Part shown: positions 45,744 to 57,900 of the stretch, one piece after another
Position numbering within the stretch: the first letter of the stretch is position 1
Layout: each line of letters starts with the position of its first letter
Assembly (NCBI GenBank): GCA_029718625.1
Contig: CM056383.1
Coordinates: 72,359,193-72,423,192 of the forward strand
Source: Synaphobranchus kaupii
Taxonomy: Eukaryota > Chordata > Actinopteri > Anguilliformes > Synaphobranchidae
Reading direction: 5' to 3'
Length of the DNA: 64,000 bases
The notes under the pieces: model-generated
The model's database searches: none
Told to the model about the DNA's origin: nothing
The model's input: the letters and a program-made list of their open reading frames with translations, nothing else
Program-made: the position numbers and the translations under genes

Positions 45744-48700
45744 CCAGGGTGAGAGTGCGTGTGTGTATATGTAACCAGGGTGAGAGTGCATACGTGTGTA
45801 TACACTACTCACAAAAAGTTAGGGATATTCGGCTTTCGGGTGAAATTTCAGGATGAACCTAAAATGCACTATAACCTTTACAGGTGAAATTAATTTGACC
45901 TTCTCTAAACTTTTGAATGCACATGTCCAACTATTCAATGTTTCAGTACTTTTTGCACAACTTGCTGTTCTCTAACAAGGAGCTGAATGGCAAAATTCAC
46001 AACAGGTGTTTGATCCATGAATCGACCAATAAATTTCCTGGTTCAATTAGAATTGGTATTTAAACAGTCCTCTTCATCATGCTGTTCAGATTTTGACATC
46101 ATGAGACCAAGACGACACCTAACAATTGATCAACAGTACCTCGCCATTGCGAGGCTTCAAACAGGATGTTCTCAGAGGGAAGTGGCCACTGAGCTTAGAG
46201 TGTCACAGAGTGTCATCAGCAGGTTGCAACAGAGATACAGAGAGACTGGAAGAGTCACAGAAAGGCATAGAAGTGGACGTCCTTTGGCCATATCCCACAC
46301 TGATGACCGCTTCATTGCGAACAGTGCCCTGCGGAACCGGATGATGAATGCCACTCAACTCCAGGCACATTTAAGGGAGGTGAGAGGCACCCAAGTGTCA
46401 CGTCAGACCATTCGAAACCGTTTACATCAGCGTGGTCTGCGTGCTAGACGACCTGCAAGGGTACCTGACCACACCACCAGGCACAGGCGTCATCGTCTTG
46501 CATGGGCCAGGGAGCATTTACGCTGGACGAGGGACCAGTGGGCCTCAGTGCTGTTCTCTGATGAAAGTCGATTCACGTTGAGCAGAAATGATGGCCGCCA
46601 ACGATGTTGGAGACGTCAAGGAGAGCGCTATGCATCAGCCACTGTTGTCACCAGACGACCCTTTGGTGGTGGCGGTGTTACAGTGTGGGCAGGTGTGTCT
46701 AGTCAATACAGAACTGCCCTACACTTTGTGAATGGTACAGTGACAAGCCCATACTACCTGAATAACATCATTAATCCAGTCATTGTGCCCCTGCATGAAC
46801 AACACAGGCCTAATTTCATCTTCATGGACGACAATGCTCCAGCTCATCGAGGTCGCATCATTAGGGAAAGGCTGCTGGAGACTGGGGTACCTTAAATGGA
46901 GTGGCCTGCACTTTCTCCAGACCTGAATCCCATAGAAAACCTATGGGATCAGCTGACTCACCGTGTAGAGGCTCGTAACTCTGTACCCCAGAACCTCAAT
47001 GACCTGAGGGCCGCCCTTCAAGAAGAGTGGGATGCCATGCCTCAGCAGACAATAAGTCGACTTGTGAACAGCATGAGACGTTGTTGTCAAGCTGTAATTG
47101 ATGCTCAAGGGCACATGACAAGTTATTGAGACATTGACATTTTTCTTGTGGTATACCCACCACTGTTGTTGGCTTTTGTTTCAATAAATTGTTTGAGATG
47201 AGGAAATCACCATTGCATGCTTCTACTTAAATGCCCTACTTTCATGATACGTATAATATCACTGTAGCGTGAACTTACATTTTCCATAAATTTCACCCAA
47301 AAGCCAAATATCCCTAACTTTTTGTGAGTAGTGTATGTAACCAGGGTGAGAGTGCATACGTGTTCCCCACTGCTGCTAAAGCTTACAGTGTTTTGGAACA
47401 TTATAACAGAATGAATGTGTTTGTTTTGGAACATTCAGAAGCCTTAAGGTTAGCAGCTACAGAAACCCACTCCACTGACCAGCCCGGTACATTCCGGCCT
47501 GGTTATTTAGGTCAAGTAGTCTCTTAAAAAAATGTTTTTTCCCCCAATTTGGAATGCCCAGTTGTATACACCAGCGCTCACTGATGGAATGCTATTGCTT
47601 CAGGGAGAGCAGGAAATGACACGCTCTCTTCCCGAGCCGAGCACTGCTTATCGCACAGAGATGAGTCTGAGGAAGACACTTCACACACTGCTCATCACGT
47701 GGACCTGTGTGCACGCGACCGACCAGCGGGGGTCGTTAGAGAGCAATGAGACACTGACCTGCCCGACGGAATCCTCCGTAACCCTGAGCGACGCTACCGC
47801 CAATTATGATTGGCCCTGCAGGGCTACGAGCTACAGTTGGCACGGGCACAGAAGAAGTGCGCTGGAAAGCGCTGTCATGACAACAGTTCAAGTAAGCGGC
47901 AGCGCCATGGCGGTTTTATTAGAATTTTCACATTTTTTCACGATTTTCAACACCATTCCTTCAAACAACCTTTTATTTCTGGATTTACTGAATACTATTT
48001 TGCAATGCCTTGTGTTTTATGGAATACCATCTAGGCCTACTTCGGGAACACTAATGCAAAGTAGCCCTTTTGCTAATTTCCTGCTTGTGATGAATGTTTT
48101 TACTTGTACCCCGTGCTTGATAAATGCTTAAGATTAATCAGTAATTATGCTGTAGTGCATTATATTTATATATTTTTGCACTATATTAGCCCTCTTTTCC
48201 TCATTATGCCTCAAGGAGGGATGAAGCCATCCTGTTAAATGCACTGTAATTACCCAGAGTTCCATGGGGGACCTGGAGGCCAGTTTGGCCGCTGAATGGA
48301 GAGGGCTGGTTTGAGAGTATCCAAGGAGACCGATTAGACTCCAGAGAGAGCGAGAGAGAAATCCTTGTGCCACACAGAGGGGAAGCTAATTGAGTGGGAA
48401 GGCCTTCATTTTTGTAGGAAACCCCCCCCCCCCCAGAGGGGAATTCCACACATCCACAGAGCCGAGCCAAAGAGGATGAAGGAGAAATGCAGGAGCTCTG
48501 TCCTGTAGACACGCTGGGGGAGAGACACGCTGCTCTCGTCTGATTTTTCCCTTCACTAAAAAAAACGTATGTGGGGGAAATCCAAGTCAGAAAGCACTGC
48601 TGGTTCACTTCAGATGCCATAAGTGCCTTTTCTGCGAATGTGTTTAACAGCGTTTTAAGTTTCAGTTTCACGGTTCAGGCGACCTTTGACACAGGCAGCG

Positions 48701-51700
48701 ACCGAGAGTGACAAGGCCCACAGGAGTGGCCGAGGAAAGTTCCTGATTTGTCGCGCTCTTCCCTAGCTTCTCTACTGAAACAGGATGTGTAGTCAATCAT
48801 TCGAGATGTTCTGGTCAATTTATGACTCAGTTGACCTTTTAACATCTCAGTTGACCTTTGAACCAGGAAGCAATCAGGAGTGACATCACAAGCCTGTGGG
48901 AGTGGCTCAGACTCAGTTGACGTGTCCAGCATTCTGACACAAAATGGATGCCGTGCTGCACATGGCCCCGTTCCCCCCACCTCCACCTTCACGTCATTAG
49001 ATGAAAGGAGCTGTATCAGCAGTTTGCAACCGTGGCCCTTGACAGCCACAGTGTCTGCTGGTTTTTGTTTGTACCTGTACCTAAAAATGATCAACCAGTG
49101 AGGTGTAATTAGCCACCTTAATCGATCAATTAATCACAGAATAACAACTCTTTTCTAAAAAAAAATTTTTAAATTACATTTTTTTTAAAAAGGATCAGGG
49201 TCGCAGAGCCCTACAGTATACTATATACAGTAAACATGATCCATTATTACTATTATTATTAGTTCCTGAGTTCAGGGAAGTGTCAGAGAGACCAGCAGGA
49301 GATTCTTAGGAGTCGGTTACATGGTTTACAAGGAGTCCGGCCCCCGTTTAGCTGGGGTCAATGAAGCCCAGCTGTGCCGGGACATCACTCAGACTGAAGA
49401 GGCTGAATGGGTAAGAGAGAGAGCGCTGCGTGTCCGTATCGATTAGCACAAACTCCAGCCGACTCGCGTGATATTTCCAGACATGTCTCTCGGGCCTGTG
49501 GTGGGGGGAGGGCTGAGTGCACAGCCTTGTGGCTGAAATAGGGGGGCAGGAACAGTACCCAAACGTACCCCTCGGGGTTGGGGTGGGGTCTCATATTGCC
49601 CATTAGCCGAGGTCATGACCCTTTTAAGAGCAGATAAACTCCCCTCCCCCACAGACAGTTTATAAAGCAAGGTGCTTCAGAGTGAGGCCGATTTAAAGAC
49701 AGTACCGCAGTTCTGACTGGAACCGGGATCCACAAGCTGGCGGTCCCGTTCAAGCGTTTGCTAGCTGTAAAAGTTGCGGTGGTTGCCGTTTATAATACCA
49801 TCGCTGAACTCTCCATCACGATGTGAGATTACAGCAGGTATTCTGGTTGTGTCTGGTTTTTAAATGACTTTGTCATTTGCATTATTTGCATGGGAACATT
49901 GCCTCATCCAAATGCTGTTCTCACTCACTCTAGCAGCGAGATGCAACACTAACACTCAGAAACTGTAAAAACCAGGTGTGTAAATGTAGTGTGAATCCTC
50001 CGCTCGTGTCAGACACACAGACGCTCTCACCTTCAAACCGCCCTCCTCAGTCAGAAATCTTCTGTAGATGGCGAAGCCCACGTCCGTCGCCACTGAGAAG
50101 AGAGGGAAAATTAAACATTTGCACAGTGTCCTTTGATTTGACAGACAGACAGACAACACCACTGTACAGTGCCTCATGGAAACAAAATAAACATGCGGGA
50201 ATGTCAACAGTGGCCTCCCATGATAACAAAATGAAGCCAGGACAGTCATGACAGCATCTTAATGGTAGAGGACAGAGAGGAGCTTAGACCAATCAGAGAG
50301 CACGTTGGTAGCAACAAATAGAACGGTGATTGGTGGAACGGTAGAACAAAGACAGCGATTGGTGGAAACACAGACTGTGCACGGCTTTGCTTTGAGGACC
50401 TACCGACAAGGACAATCAGTAGGATCCGGAACACTCCGAGCAAAGGTATCATCTCACGGAAGTTCTGCAGGAGGGGCGTGGGGCGTGAGGAGAGATGGAG
50501 GGAGAGAGAGTGAGAAAGAGAGAGAGAGAGAGTGAGAGAGAGATGGACTTAACCCCAAACCAATATGACATCAGTTCACTGCAGAGGAAGGTGGAAATAT
50601 GATGTTCCACACCCAAAATAAAAACCAGTTCCCTCAGCTGTGGTCAAAAGAAAGACGTTTTCCAGTAGACTCGTCACTAAGGAAACACAAATATGACCAT
50701 TTTGTTCCAGTTCAGCTCGTTGCCTTCAGTGAAAATTTTTTTTACTTTAGGGGGAAAAAAAACACTGAAGAGACACAAAATGCTAGCTTTCATTTTCAGT
50801 CCTAAAAGTCAGAGACAGAGAGACAGAGAGACAGAGACAGACAGACAGACAGACAGAGATATAGAGAGAGACAGAGACCGACAAAGAGAGAGACAGAGAG
50901 ACAGAACTCACCACCACAGCGTTCATGAAGTACCCCCCCATCAGGGCATAGACCCCCCCAGAGGCCCCCACCAGGGCATTCAGAGGGTCAAAGATGGAGC
51001 TAGCCAGAGAGCCTGGGGAGAGAGGAACACAGGTCACACACCACAGGGGTGCACCGTGTGGGATGGATGGACGCACCCACAGTATCAGGAGACCCAAAAT
51101 TCAGACCTGTCCTACAAATAAGATCAGGGCGGGTATTTCACAAAGCAGGATTACTGAGTTAGCTGGATAACTGCATTGAGTAAAACCCGGAACAGCTCTT
51201 TTTAATTCAGTCCATGTTCCATATTTGGGAGGGTTCTGGGTTTTACTCAGTGCAGATATCCAGCTAACTCAGTAATCCTGCTTTTTGAAATACCCCCCAG
51301 ATCAGCACTGTATAAATGGCACATTTTGTTGTTGAAGGGAAATGTCGAAAAAGCTGCGCATCCTTTTTAGAAATAACCTGCACGTCCTATTTGTGGGACC
51401 AAAATGTTTGTTAACTTCTTGAAAAGTACGCTTCCGAATACACTCAACGAGACCCCGGAAATAAGTATGTCATCCAGTGGCTTTAAGAACACTACATTTA
51501 GAGAAGATTTCGCTTACTAAAATTTATCATGCAGTGTACTCAACTAGCATACTCAAAAGTACAGAAGGCCATTGATTTGGACACAGCCATAGACTTGACT
51601 CTTTCCCGATACTGCCTTGTGTCCCCTATATCTTCAGCCAGTTCTGTGCTGCTGGTCCTTCTCGTGTTTATTGCTGTTCTGTATTATACCCATTATACTA

Positions 51701-54700
51701 GTGTACTATTGTACTATTATACTATTGTACAATGGTCTTTTAATGGTTCATTGAGGTTTGCACAATATCACTGACACCATTGTTCTCACTTTTTTTTTTT
51801 TTTTTTAAGAGAAATTCTAACTGTTAAACTCAATATGGTTTGCATCTTAAGTCACTCTTAGTAAGCAAAGTGTATGCAAATGTTCACATTGCCTCACATT
51901 GTCTAAAATGAGTCTCGGGCGGTGACAGATTGTGGCAGCGACAAGCATGGGAATCTGCAGTGAGTGTGTGGTGATGGGCTGTGATGCACCGTGGGAAATG
52001 TAGTGTTTGTGATGGTGCTGGTACACCCACCTGCCAGGACTCCGGCCAGGTACACCATGCCAACTTCGAAGCCCTTGTGCACGAGCTCCAGGGGAATACC
52101 CAGCACCAGCTGCATCACCAAGTTACCCAGGATGTGTTCCACACTGGGGAGAGGAGGGGGGGGGGGGGGGGGGGGTAATTAGTATTTTGAATTCCCAGTA
52201 GTGGGTTTTAAATCCATGGCATGTGAATGTGGTTCCCTACATTGACACAATGGCGGTAATGCTAACGCAAACGGCGGTAATGCTAACGCAAGCGGCGGTA
52301 ATGCTAACGCAAGCGGCGGTAATGCTAACGCAAGCGGCGGTAATGCTAATGCAAGCGGCGGTAATGCTAGCGCAAGCGGCGGTAATGCTAACGCAAGCGG
52401 CGGTGCTTACCCGGCGTGTACAAGCATGTATGATATGAAGCGCCAGGCCTCCTCTCTCCTGTCGGGCTTATAGCTCAGTGGACTTTCCCAGATTCCCTGG
52501 TCCAGAGTCACCCACTGTTTCTGTGGCTTCCACACCGCATAGTAGATGAACACCGCCACCTATACACATATGGACACGGACACGGACACGGACACGGACA
52601 CGGACACGGACACGCACACGGACACGGACACGCACACGGACACGGACACGGACACGCACACACACACACAGACAGTGTAAGGCTTCGTTACGGCCTCTCT
52701 CAAACACACTAAAAACAAATGTTAACATATGACGGTGGCGCTGCCACCGATTCACCAGCACCGGCCCAACACTCCGAACATCACGACCGCATCGGGAATA
52801 ATCAAAAAGGCAGAAGGAAGCAAGCGAGGGGGAGAGGCTGGCGGTGAGATGTGGGACACACCTGAGAGCGTTTCAGCTCACCAGCACCTGTATAAAGGCA
52901 TGCGGCTTCTCTCAGTTCAGGGAGAATCGCCCGACGGGAAACTTCTGCAAGCTTCCAGCAAGAAAGGAATCCCATAATGCAATGCTCCACACGGAAAAAG
53001 TGGGCGGTCATGTTGGTTGCACTTCCTCTTTGGTTGTGAGGGCATTTCCTATATCGGATGTGAGGGCAGGATGAAGTATGGTTTATAAACGAGGGAGTGA
53101 GGGGAATATAATTACTCCCTCCCCTTTCTTAAGTTGGAACTGAATCCCACTTGGTGTGGCTGCCATATTTCATCCTGGCATTTTGGGGATTCCCCCCTTG
53201 AAGCAAGGGAAGGAAATGTCAGGAAGAAAGCATAAAATTTAGATCCGAATGCAGCCCTGGGCCCTATCTACTGCGTCTTGTTTACTGTATACTAGCATAC
53301 TGTCTACTGCTTACTGCATACTCTTTAGTGACATGCAGTATGCAAAAAAAAAAAAATATATATCCTCCATACGGTTATCAGTGAAAACCCGGAAATAAGT
53401 ATATCATCGAGGGATATTAAGAACACTCCATTTTCAGAATTGTCACATACTTAACAGCTTTTTTTTTTTAAATACAGTATACTATATATTCATACTCAAC
53501 TGGAACACTCAATAGTAGGCAAGTGCGCTGATTCTGACACGGCCGTGGAATCCCCTCACCATCACTCCCCCACTTCCTCGTACACGAGGGAAACTGTGCA
53601 CGGCCCGAGTGTGCACGGCCCCAGAGTGTGCACGGCCCCAGAGTGTGCACGGCCCCAGAGTGTGCACGGCCCCAGAGTGTGCACGGCCCCAGAGTGTGCA
53701 CGGCCCCAGAGTGTGCACGGCCCCAGAGTGTGCACGGCCCCAGAGTGTGCACGGCCCCAGAGTGTGCACGGCCCCAGAGTGTGCACGGCCCCAGAGTGTG
53801 CACGGCCCCAGAGTGTGCACGGCCCCATCGCAAGGAATTCTATTAATAAAAACCTCCCCTGCTTTTGTCTCCTTATCTTTCTCTCCTGCTACAATATTAA
53901 ATTATGATAATTTCTTCTTTTTTTTTTTTTGCTGGAGTTTCCATTTGAACAAATCCTGAATACAGAGCCATCACTTTCAGGGTTTGCTGATATAAAACAC
54001 TTTAGCAATAGACCACAACCCTCCAACACAAACCTGTTTTTACCTTGAGGGAATGCTAGCCAAAAATAAGTACATCTCAAGTTGAGAATCTTTACCATTA
54101 CATTACAGGCATTTAGCAGACACTCTTATCCAGAGTGACTTGCATAGGTTTTTGTTTTATTTTACACAGTATCCATTTAAACATCTGGATATTTACTGAA
54201 GCAATTCAGGTTAAGCACCTTGCTCAAGGGTACAACATCAGCGTACTACCAGAGAATCCAACCTTTAGGTTACAAGCCCAATGTAACCTTTAGTTTACAA
54301 GTCCACTTCCCTAATGATTACACTAGACTGCCACAGTTAATGCTATAGTTAAGAGCAGGAGACAGGAAACCAAGTGCCTTCGTTTTGGCCCACGCTGGCC
54401 AAAGAAACATGCCCCTTCCCACACTCACACACTCACACACTCACACACTCACACACTCACACACTCACACACTCACACACTCACACACTCACACACTCAC
54501 ACACTCACACACTCACACACACACACACAATGAAGCTTCCTCCCTTCATTGTAAAGGGCTTTGAGATTGTGAAAGGCACTATATCAATCTATTGTTTACA
54601 CTGCACCTGTATTTACTTTTGATGAGTGTAAGACCTACTTTGTTTTAATGTTTACCAAACATGTCAAAATGGCTTCCTGGCTTCAGCCCTGTAAGTAAGG

Positions 54701-55293
54701 GCAGGGCCAGTGTGAGGGAGAGGTAGTGGACTGGGCACAGAGGGGTGGAACAGAGATGTGAAGAGAGATGGAATTAAACACAAGCGTTTCTCAGTTCTGA
54801 CGCGTCAAGGCTGCAGAGCCAACCGCTTCTCACAAATAACTAGGCTGGCTACGTCAGAAGCGTGTCGGTTTGTAGCGGTCCAGTGGAAAAAAAAAAAATA
54901 CTATAAACCAACGCACTTCCGTCTTAGCCGGGCTAGTTATTTGTGAGATATAAATAACAAACAGTTTCCTGGCCCTTAAATATGCCAGGGATATCCGATT
55001 TGTGCATCAACGCAACTTCAGTTCTCTGTTTATCAGAGAACATTAAACAGGAAACGGGTGGGGTGTGGATTTGGGCCTACCTCCGCTATACTGACGAGGA
55101 TGATGAAGATCGGAGGGGGACAGCAGTTGGCTCTCTCCAGGTACTTATTTCGGGACCGTTCTGGAAGCATCCATTTGGAGATTGAGCGCTGGAACCTCTC
55201 GCAACACCCCGCCTTGGCCCTTCCCCCTTCCCCCACGTCACGTGGCTGTTCGGACAAGGGGTCCTGCTCCTCGATATCCAAGTTGTCCACCAT
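44966..55293 (-). CDS. rhbdl2: rhomboid-like protease 2
   Basis: An intramembrane serine protease of the plasma membrane that cuts single-pass proteins. Coding exons: 55081-55293, 52411-52559, 52031-52143, 50912-51012, 50404-50464, 50031-50092 and 44966-45145, total 879 bp, 292 aa (human about 303). The cytosolic N-terminus holds [19 protein letters not shown]. Catalytic serine S176 lies in GASGG and catalytic histidine H239 in [13 protein letters not shown] (H124) in TM2 is also conserved. The end is NIFLSPAP. All phases join. The coding exon 1 has an acceptor at 55304 with a 10-nt 5' UTR piece, so a separate first exon exists upstream (57722). Exon 52411-52559 uses a TAG acceptor. Introns carry several tandem repeats and a Tc1 insertion. 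Start is the first in-frame ATG of that exon. Confidence 0.95.
45175..45801. repeat. GT-rich minisatellite in the last rhbdl2 intron
   Basis: About 15 units, each a variable (GT)n run followed by TAACCAGGGTGAGAGTGCAT or TAACCAGGGTGTGCGCAT and ACGTGTG. The array resumes after the Tc1 element at 47336-47361. The GT count per unit varies from about 4 to 20. Confidence 0.95.
45803..47333 (+). mobile_element. complete-length Tc1-family transposon in the minisatellite
   Basis: 1531 bp. Inverted ends CACTACTCACAAAAAGTTAG and its complement, with TA on both sides (45801-45802, 47334-47335). The target is the rhbdl2 minisatellite: sequence before and after reads as one continuous array unit. The single gene inside is described separately. 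The ends match over at least 45 bp with few differences, so the copy is young. Confidence 0.95.
46080..47129 (+). pseudogene. Tc1-family transposase, one in-frame stop
   Basis: Cut-and-paste DNA transposase. The frame opens at ATG 46101 (or an earlier in-frame ATG, 46017) and runs in one frame to 47129, interrupted by a single TAA at 46893-46895. N-terminal paired-type helix-turn-helix ([30 protein letters not shown]), then GRP-type linker (RSGRPLA), and the DDE domain: DESRF (first D), DDNAPAH (second D), PIENLWD (E). There are 34 positions between the second D and E, so it is a DD34E protein; the stop lies within that interval. No frameshift was seen. As it stands the product lacks the glutamate and cannot be active. 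Confidence 0.92.
47536..47830. repeat. dispersed repeat, family of 61380-61770
   Basis: Starts CCCAATTTGGAATGCCCAG and includes CACGTGGACC, GACCAGCGGGGGTCG and CAGGGCTACGAGCTACAG. A second, more diverged relative starts AATCTGGAATGTCCAACTG near 61413 and contains GGCCAGCAGGGGACGCC. The order of blocks is shared. The type is unknown. Confidence 0.5.
50504..50544. repeat. (GA)n tract beside an rhbdl2 exon
   Basis: GA-rich simple repeat 40 bp from the acceptor of exon 50404-50464; in the mRNA sense it is a CT-rich tract upstream of that acceptor. Confidence 0.7.
50806..50902. repeat. GACA/GA simple repeat next to an rhbdl2 donor
   Basis: GACAGA-type repeats end about 10 bp from the donor of exon 50912-51012, so the intron starts with CT/TCTG-rich sequence on the transcribed strand. 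Confidence 0.85.
51128..51298. mobile_element. MITE with 7-bp target duplication
   Basis: The inverted ends share GGTATTTCACAAAGCAGG (left) and GGTATTTCAAAAAGCAGG (right, complement), then ATTACTGAGTTAGCTGGATA. AGATCAG flanks both sides (51121-51127 and 51299-51305). 171 bp, no coding capacity. A partial copy may be present near 4605-4640. Confidence 0.82.
52154..52175. repeat. G tract at an rhbdl2 acceptor
   Basis: A run of about 20 G residues begins about 10 bp from the acceptor of exon 52031-52143. In the mRNA sense it is a C-run that forms the polypyrimidine tract. Confidence 0.85.
52252..52408. repeat. 21-bp minisatellite abutting an rhbdl2 donor
   Basis: Seven to eight units of 21 bp (GGCGGTAATGCTAACGCAAGC) with single-base variants. 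The last unit touches the donor of exon 52411-52559: the intron starts GTAAGCACCGCCGCTTGCG in the mRNA sense. Confidence 0.95.
52571..52660. repeat. (ACACGG)n repeat beside the acceptor of the same exon
   Basis: About 14 hexamers, mostly GGACAC with some GCACAC, starting about 12 bp from the acceptor at 52560. Confidence 0.95.
53598..53828. repeat. 17-bp minisatellite in rhbdl2 intron
   Basis: About 13-14 almost identical copies of the 17-mer GTGTGCACGGCCCCAGA. The unit has no stop in several frames, which explains open frames on both strands. Copies are nearly uniform, which suggests recent amplification. Confidence 0.97.
54096..54332 (-). repeat. tRNA-derived SINE with LINE-like tail
   Basis: Second copy of the SINE at 23464-23683 with the same core (TTGAGCAAGGTGCTTAACCT on the minus strand) and tail (AGTCACTCTGGATAAGAGTG). 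It is more diverged, with a small duplication near its B box. Confidence 0.8.
54420..54530. repeat. (ACACTC)n microsatellite
   Basis: About 16 ACACTC hexamers followed by a short CA run, in the rhbdl2 intron. Confidence 0.95.
54829..54947. repeat. imperfect inverted repeat
   Basis: Arms 54829-54851 and 54925-54947 (CTCACAAATAACTAG) are inverted with two mismatches in 23 bp. It is probably the remains of a small MITE. Confidence 0.6.
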
Positions 55294-56374
55294 GATTCAG
55301 CACCTGGAGACAGAGAATCGACTCAGTGGTTAAACACACAACTAGCCTGCATTCAGTCCTTGAGTCTGACTTACAAGTCAAGTTCTAAACTTTTCTTCAC
55401 AAAATCAGGTGAATTATTAATTTCAATTAATTTGCTGTTAATTGTTAGCCAATGTTAAGGACCAATGTTGATTGAATCCTAGCCACAGAGTTGGCTGCAT
55501 TTCCTCAGCATGGCCAGTTCCAGGAGAGCTACTACACACCAGCTCTAGCTGATTTTTCACATCCTCTTCCAGGCTACAGTTGCATCTTCTTGGCAGCTCT
55601 CAATCGCATGCTTTTGGCCCTCCTAATCCCTAGGCACTTTTCCACTGTCAGGCGACACTTTTCCACTGTAGGGGCGTGGCCATGGTTAAGGGCGGGGTTA
55701 TCAACAGGCTTAGCTGGCCTTTATATCAGACCACCCCCTGCAGCCATGTTAATTCCTGTGTATCCCAAAATAACATTGAAAGCTAATTTAACGTTACTTT
55801 GCTACGTTTGGAACAAATGGAAAGCAATCGTCAGTACTGGTCTGCAGAAGAAACAAAACCTCTTCTTAACATCTGGGCTGAGGAAAATGTTCAGCGTCAG
55901 TTCGACGGAGTTTCTATTTCTAGAAATGAGGATGTGATGAATAGTCGCCGAATTGTAGCCTATTCAGCGCACTACTGCACAGGTTAGGGAGAAACTGAAG
56001 AAGTTGAAGCATAGTTACAGAGCTACGAAAATCCAAAATGGGCAAAGTGGTGCCCATCGGAAGAATAATTTTCCACGGTTCGAGCTTATGGAGTGTGCTC
56101 AGACATCGCCCCGCTGAAACTGGAGAGAACGTCCAGGACACAACAGTCTTGCCACAGAAGACCGAACAAGGGGCGTGGCTACAGTCAAGAATGGGGTTAT
56201 CACATGTAGCTTGTTATCAAAATACAGAAGTCAGTGGTCATCTTTTCACTGTTGTAGGATCAACACGAGCTCGCGTCAAGACGGCATTGTATGGGAGGGA
56301 ATTAGAGTAACATTGCTGACATTCGACCTGGCCTAATGTGGATATGCAACTATTGGATGTACACAACTGCTTAC

Positions 56375-56530
56375 AAACAAGGAGGGCTGAATAATGAATA
56401 CTTGACTGAAGCAATTTAGGTCAAGCATCTTGCTCAAGAGTGCCACAGCAGTGTTCCAACTAGGAGTTGAGGCGGCAACATCCATGTTTCTACCCCTGGG
56501 ATTGCAGTTGCTTTATCCATGGCACAGAAA
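56375..56530 (-). repeat. decayed SINE fragment
   Basis: ACTGAAGCAATTTAGGTCAAGCATCTTGCTCAAGAGTGCC matches the SINE core of 23464-23683. Head and tail are poorly preserved. It lies in the first rhbdl2 intron. Confidence 0.6.
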
Positions 56531-57721
56531 AGAGAGTTCGCACCACCTTGAATTTGAACAATTGATTTTGATGTCCGAAGATAAATCCTCCCTATAGGTC
56601 AAAAGATATACAAATAGTCCCTTTAATGGCAAAGGTGATAGCGAGTACAGTTTTGAGCTTCTGCCCTGTTCAGGGGCACAGTTTTATCAGGTTAAAAATG
56701 CACCATTTTGTAATTACGGTGTCCTCGTCAGTTGTGCAGATAAAGGCTCATCCACTTGGAGATGAAAATCTGCTCTGACGCCACACTGCTCGGCTAGGAT
56801 TCACTTCCTGCTACACAGTAAACTAGTGCACTCCAAGCAAAAACTACAGAGAAACCTTTTCATAATTAGTCCATTAACTGCCAATTAAACTCATTTTTTT
56901 AGACGCTAACCTGGTATTAAAAAATATATTTACAGAGATACATTCTCAGGTGAAATAATGCAATATAGGCTTTGCAGTAGCCTAAACATATTTGCCTACA
57001 TTCGCGCTACTTTAACCCGCAAGTAACCAATCAAATTGCACAAACTGTGCAATAACCTAGCCTACACACGACATGATAGGAGTTATTTTAAAGATATTCG
57101 CAAATAATAGATTCAATGACTTATTTTGTAATAAAGCATTTAAAAAAAAAAAAAAAAAAAAACACATTTCCACGTACCTGTAAATTATTAGACTATGTTC
57201 CAGGCGTAAAACGGTGTAAATACGCAACGTAGTGGTAAATTATTAATTCATTTGTAGAATAGGCTAGTATTCTGTCCAGTGCTACTCCGTGAAAAAACCC
57301 GCACATAAAATCTTCGTTGTATCACATATGTTCATTTTCGAATTTACTTAACTTTTTGGTCTTTCCATTAAAGACCAGCGACGCAAACAAGTGTTAGACG
57401 TTGTTTTTTATGTTTAACTCTTCTGTGCTCAAACTAGACGCACTCTCTACTAAAATAGCCATGCAAAATGAACAGCTTTTCTAGGAAAAACGACAGTCCC
57501 GAGTCTCTTCCTGAGAAAACCATACGGTATAATTAGACTTCGCCCTTTTTCCTGTCTCCAAGCTTCCCCACTTAAACAAACGGATGCTCAACTCTCTAAA
57601 CAACATGATTCATATGCTTTAACCTGCATTCTTTCTAATCGTATAATTCCGCGTGTGAAATATTCAATACAATTAGATGTTGTTGTTTTAATGCTACCGC
57701 TCTTAGTTGCGGCCCACTTAC

Positions 57722-57900
57722 CTGTACTGCTGGCTCGGAGACACACCTGGGCTCGATGACGTCACGCGACAGAAGCACTTCCCCGATGGCGCGGTTTGGC
57801 ACAAAGAACTATCCTTGTAGTAGACATGCATCTCAAAACCTTTGTAAAATGAATGCAGTTGGACCGCGGCCAGTGTTATTACGTAGGCTACAGAACAGAT
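57722..57900 (-). other. probable non-coding first exon of rhbdl2
   Basis: A strong donor (CAG then GTAAGTGGG in the mRNA sense) at 57722/57721 pairs in type with the acceptor at 55304, which lies only 10 nt before the rhbdl2 ATG. The region upstream is more GC-rich than its surroundings, as expected for a promoter-proximal exon. The 5' end is a guess. A second possible donor (CAG then GTACGTG) lies near 57180. Confidence 0.45.

Noticed and set aside
44874..45812. 312-codon HTHT-type frame and its antisense partners
   Set aside because: Its end overlaps the last rhbdl2 exon, and the rest is the (GT)n minisatellite read in a stop-free frame.
53468..53907. Overlapping open frames on both strands in the 17-bp array
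   Set aside because: 17 bp is not a multiple of 3, so every frame cycles through the same short peptide pattern; it is repeat translation, not a gene.
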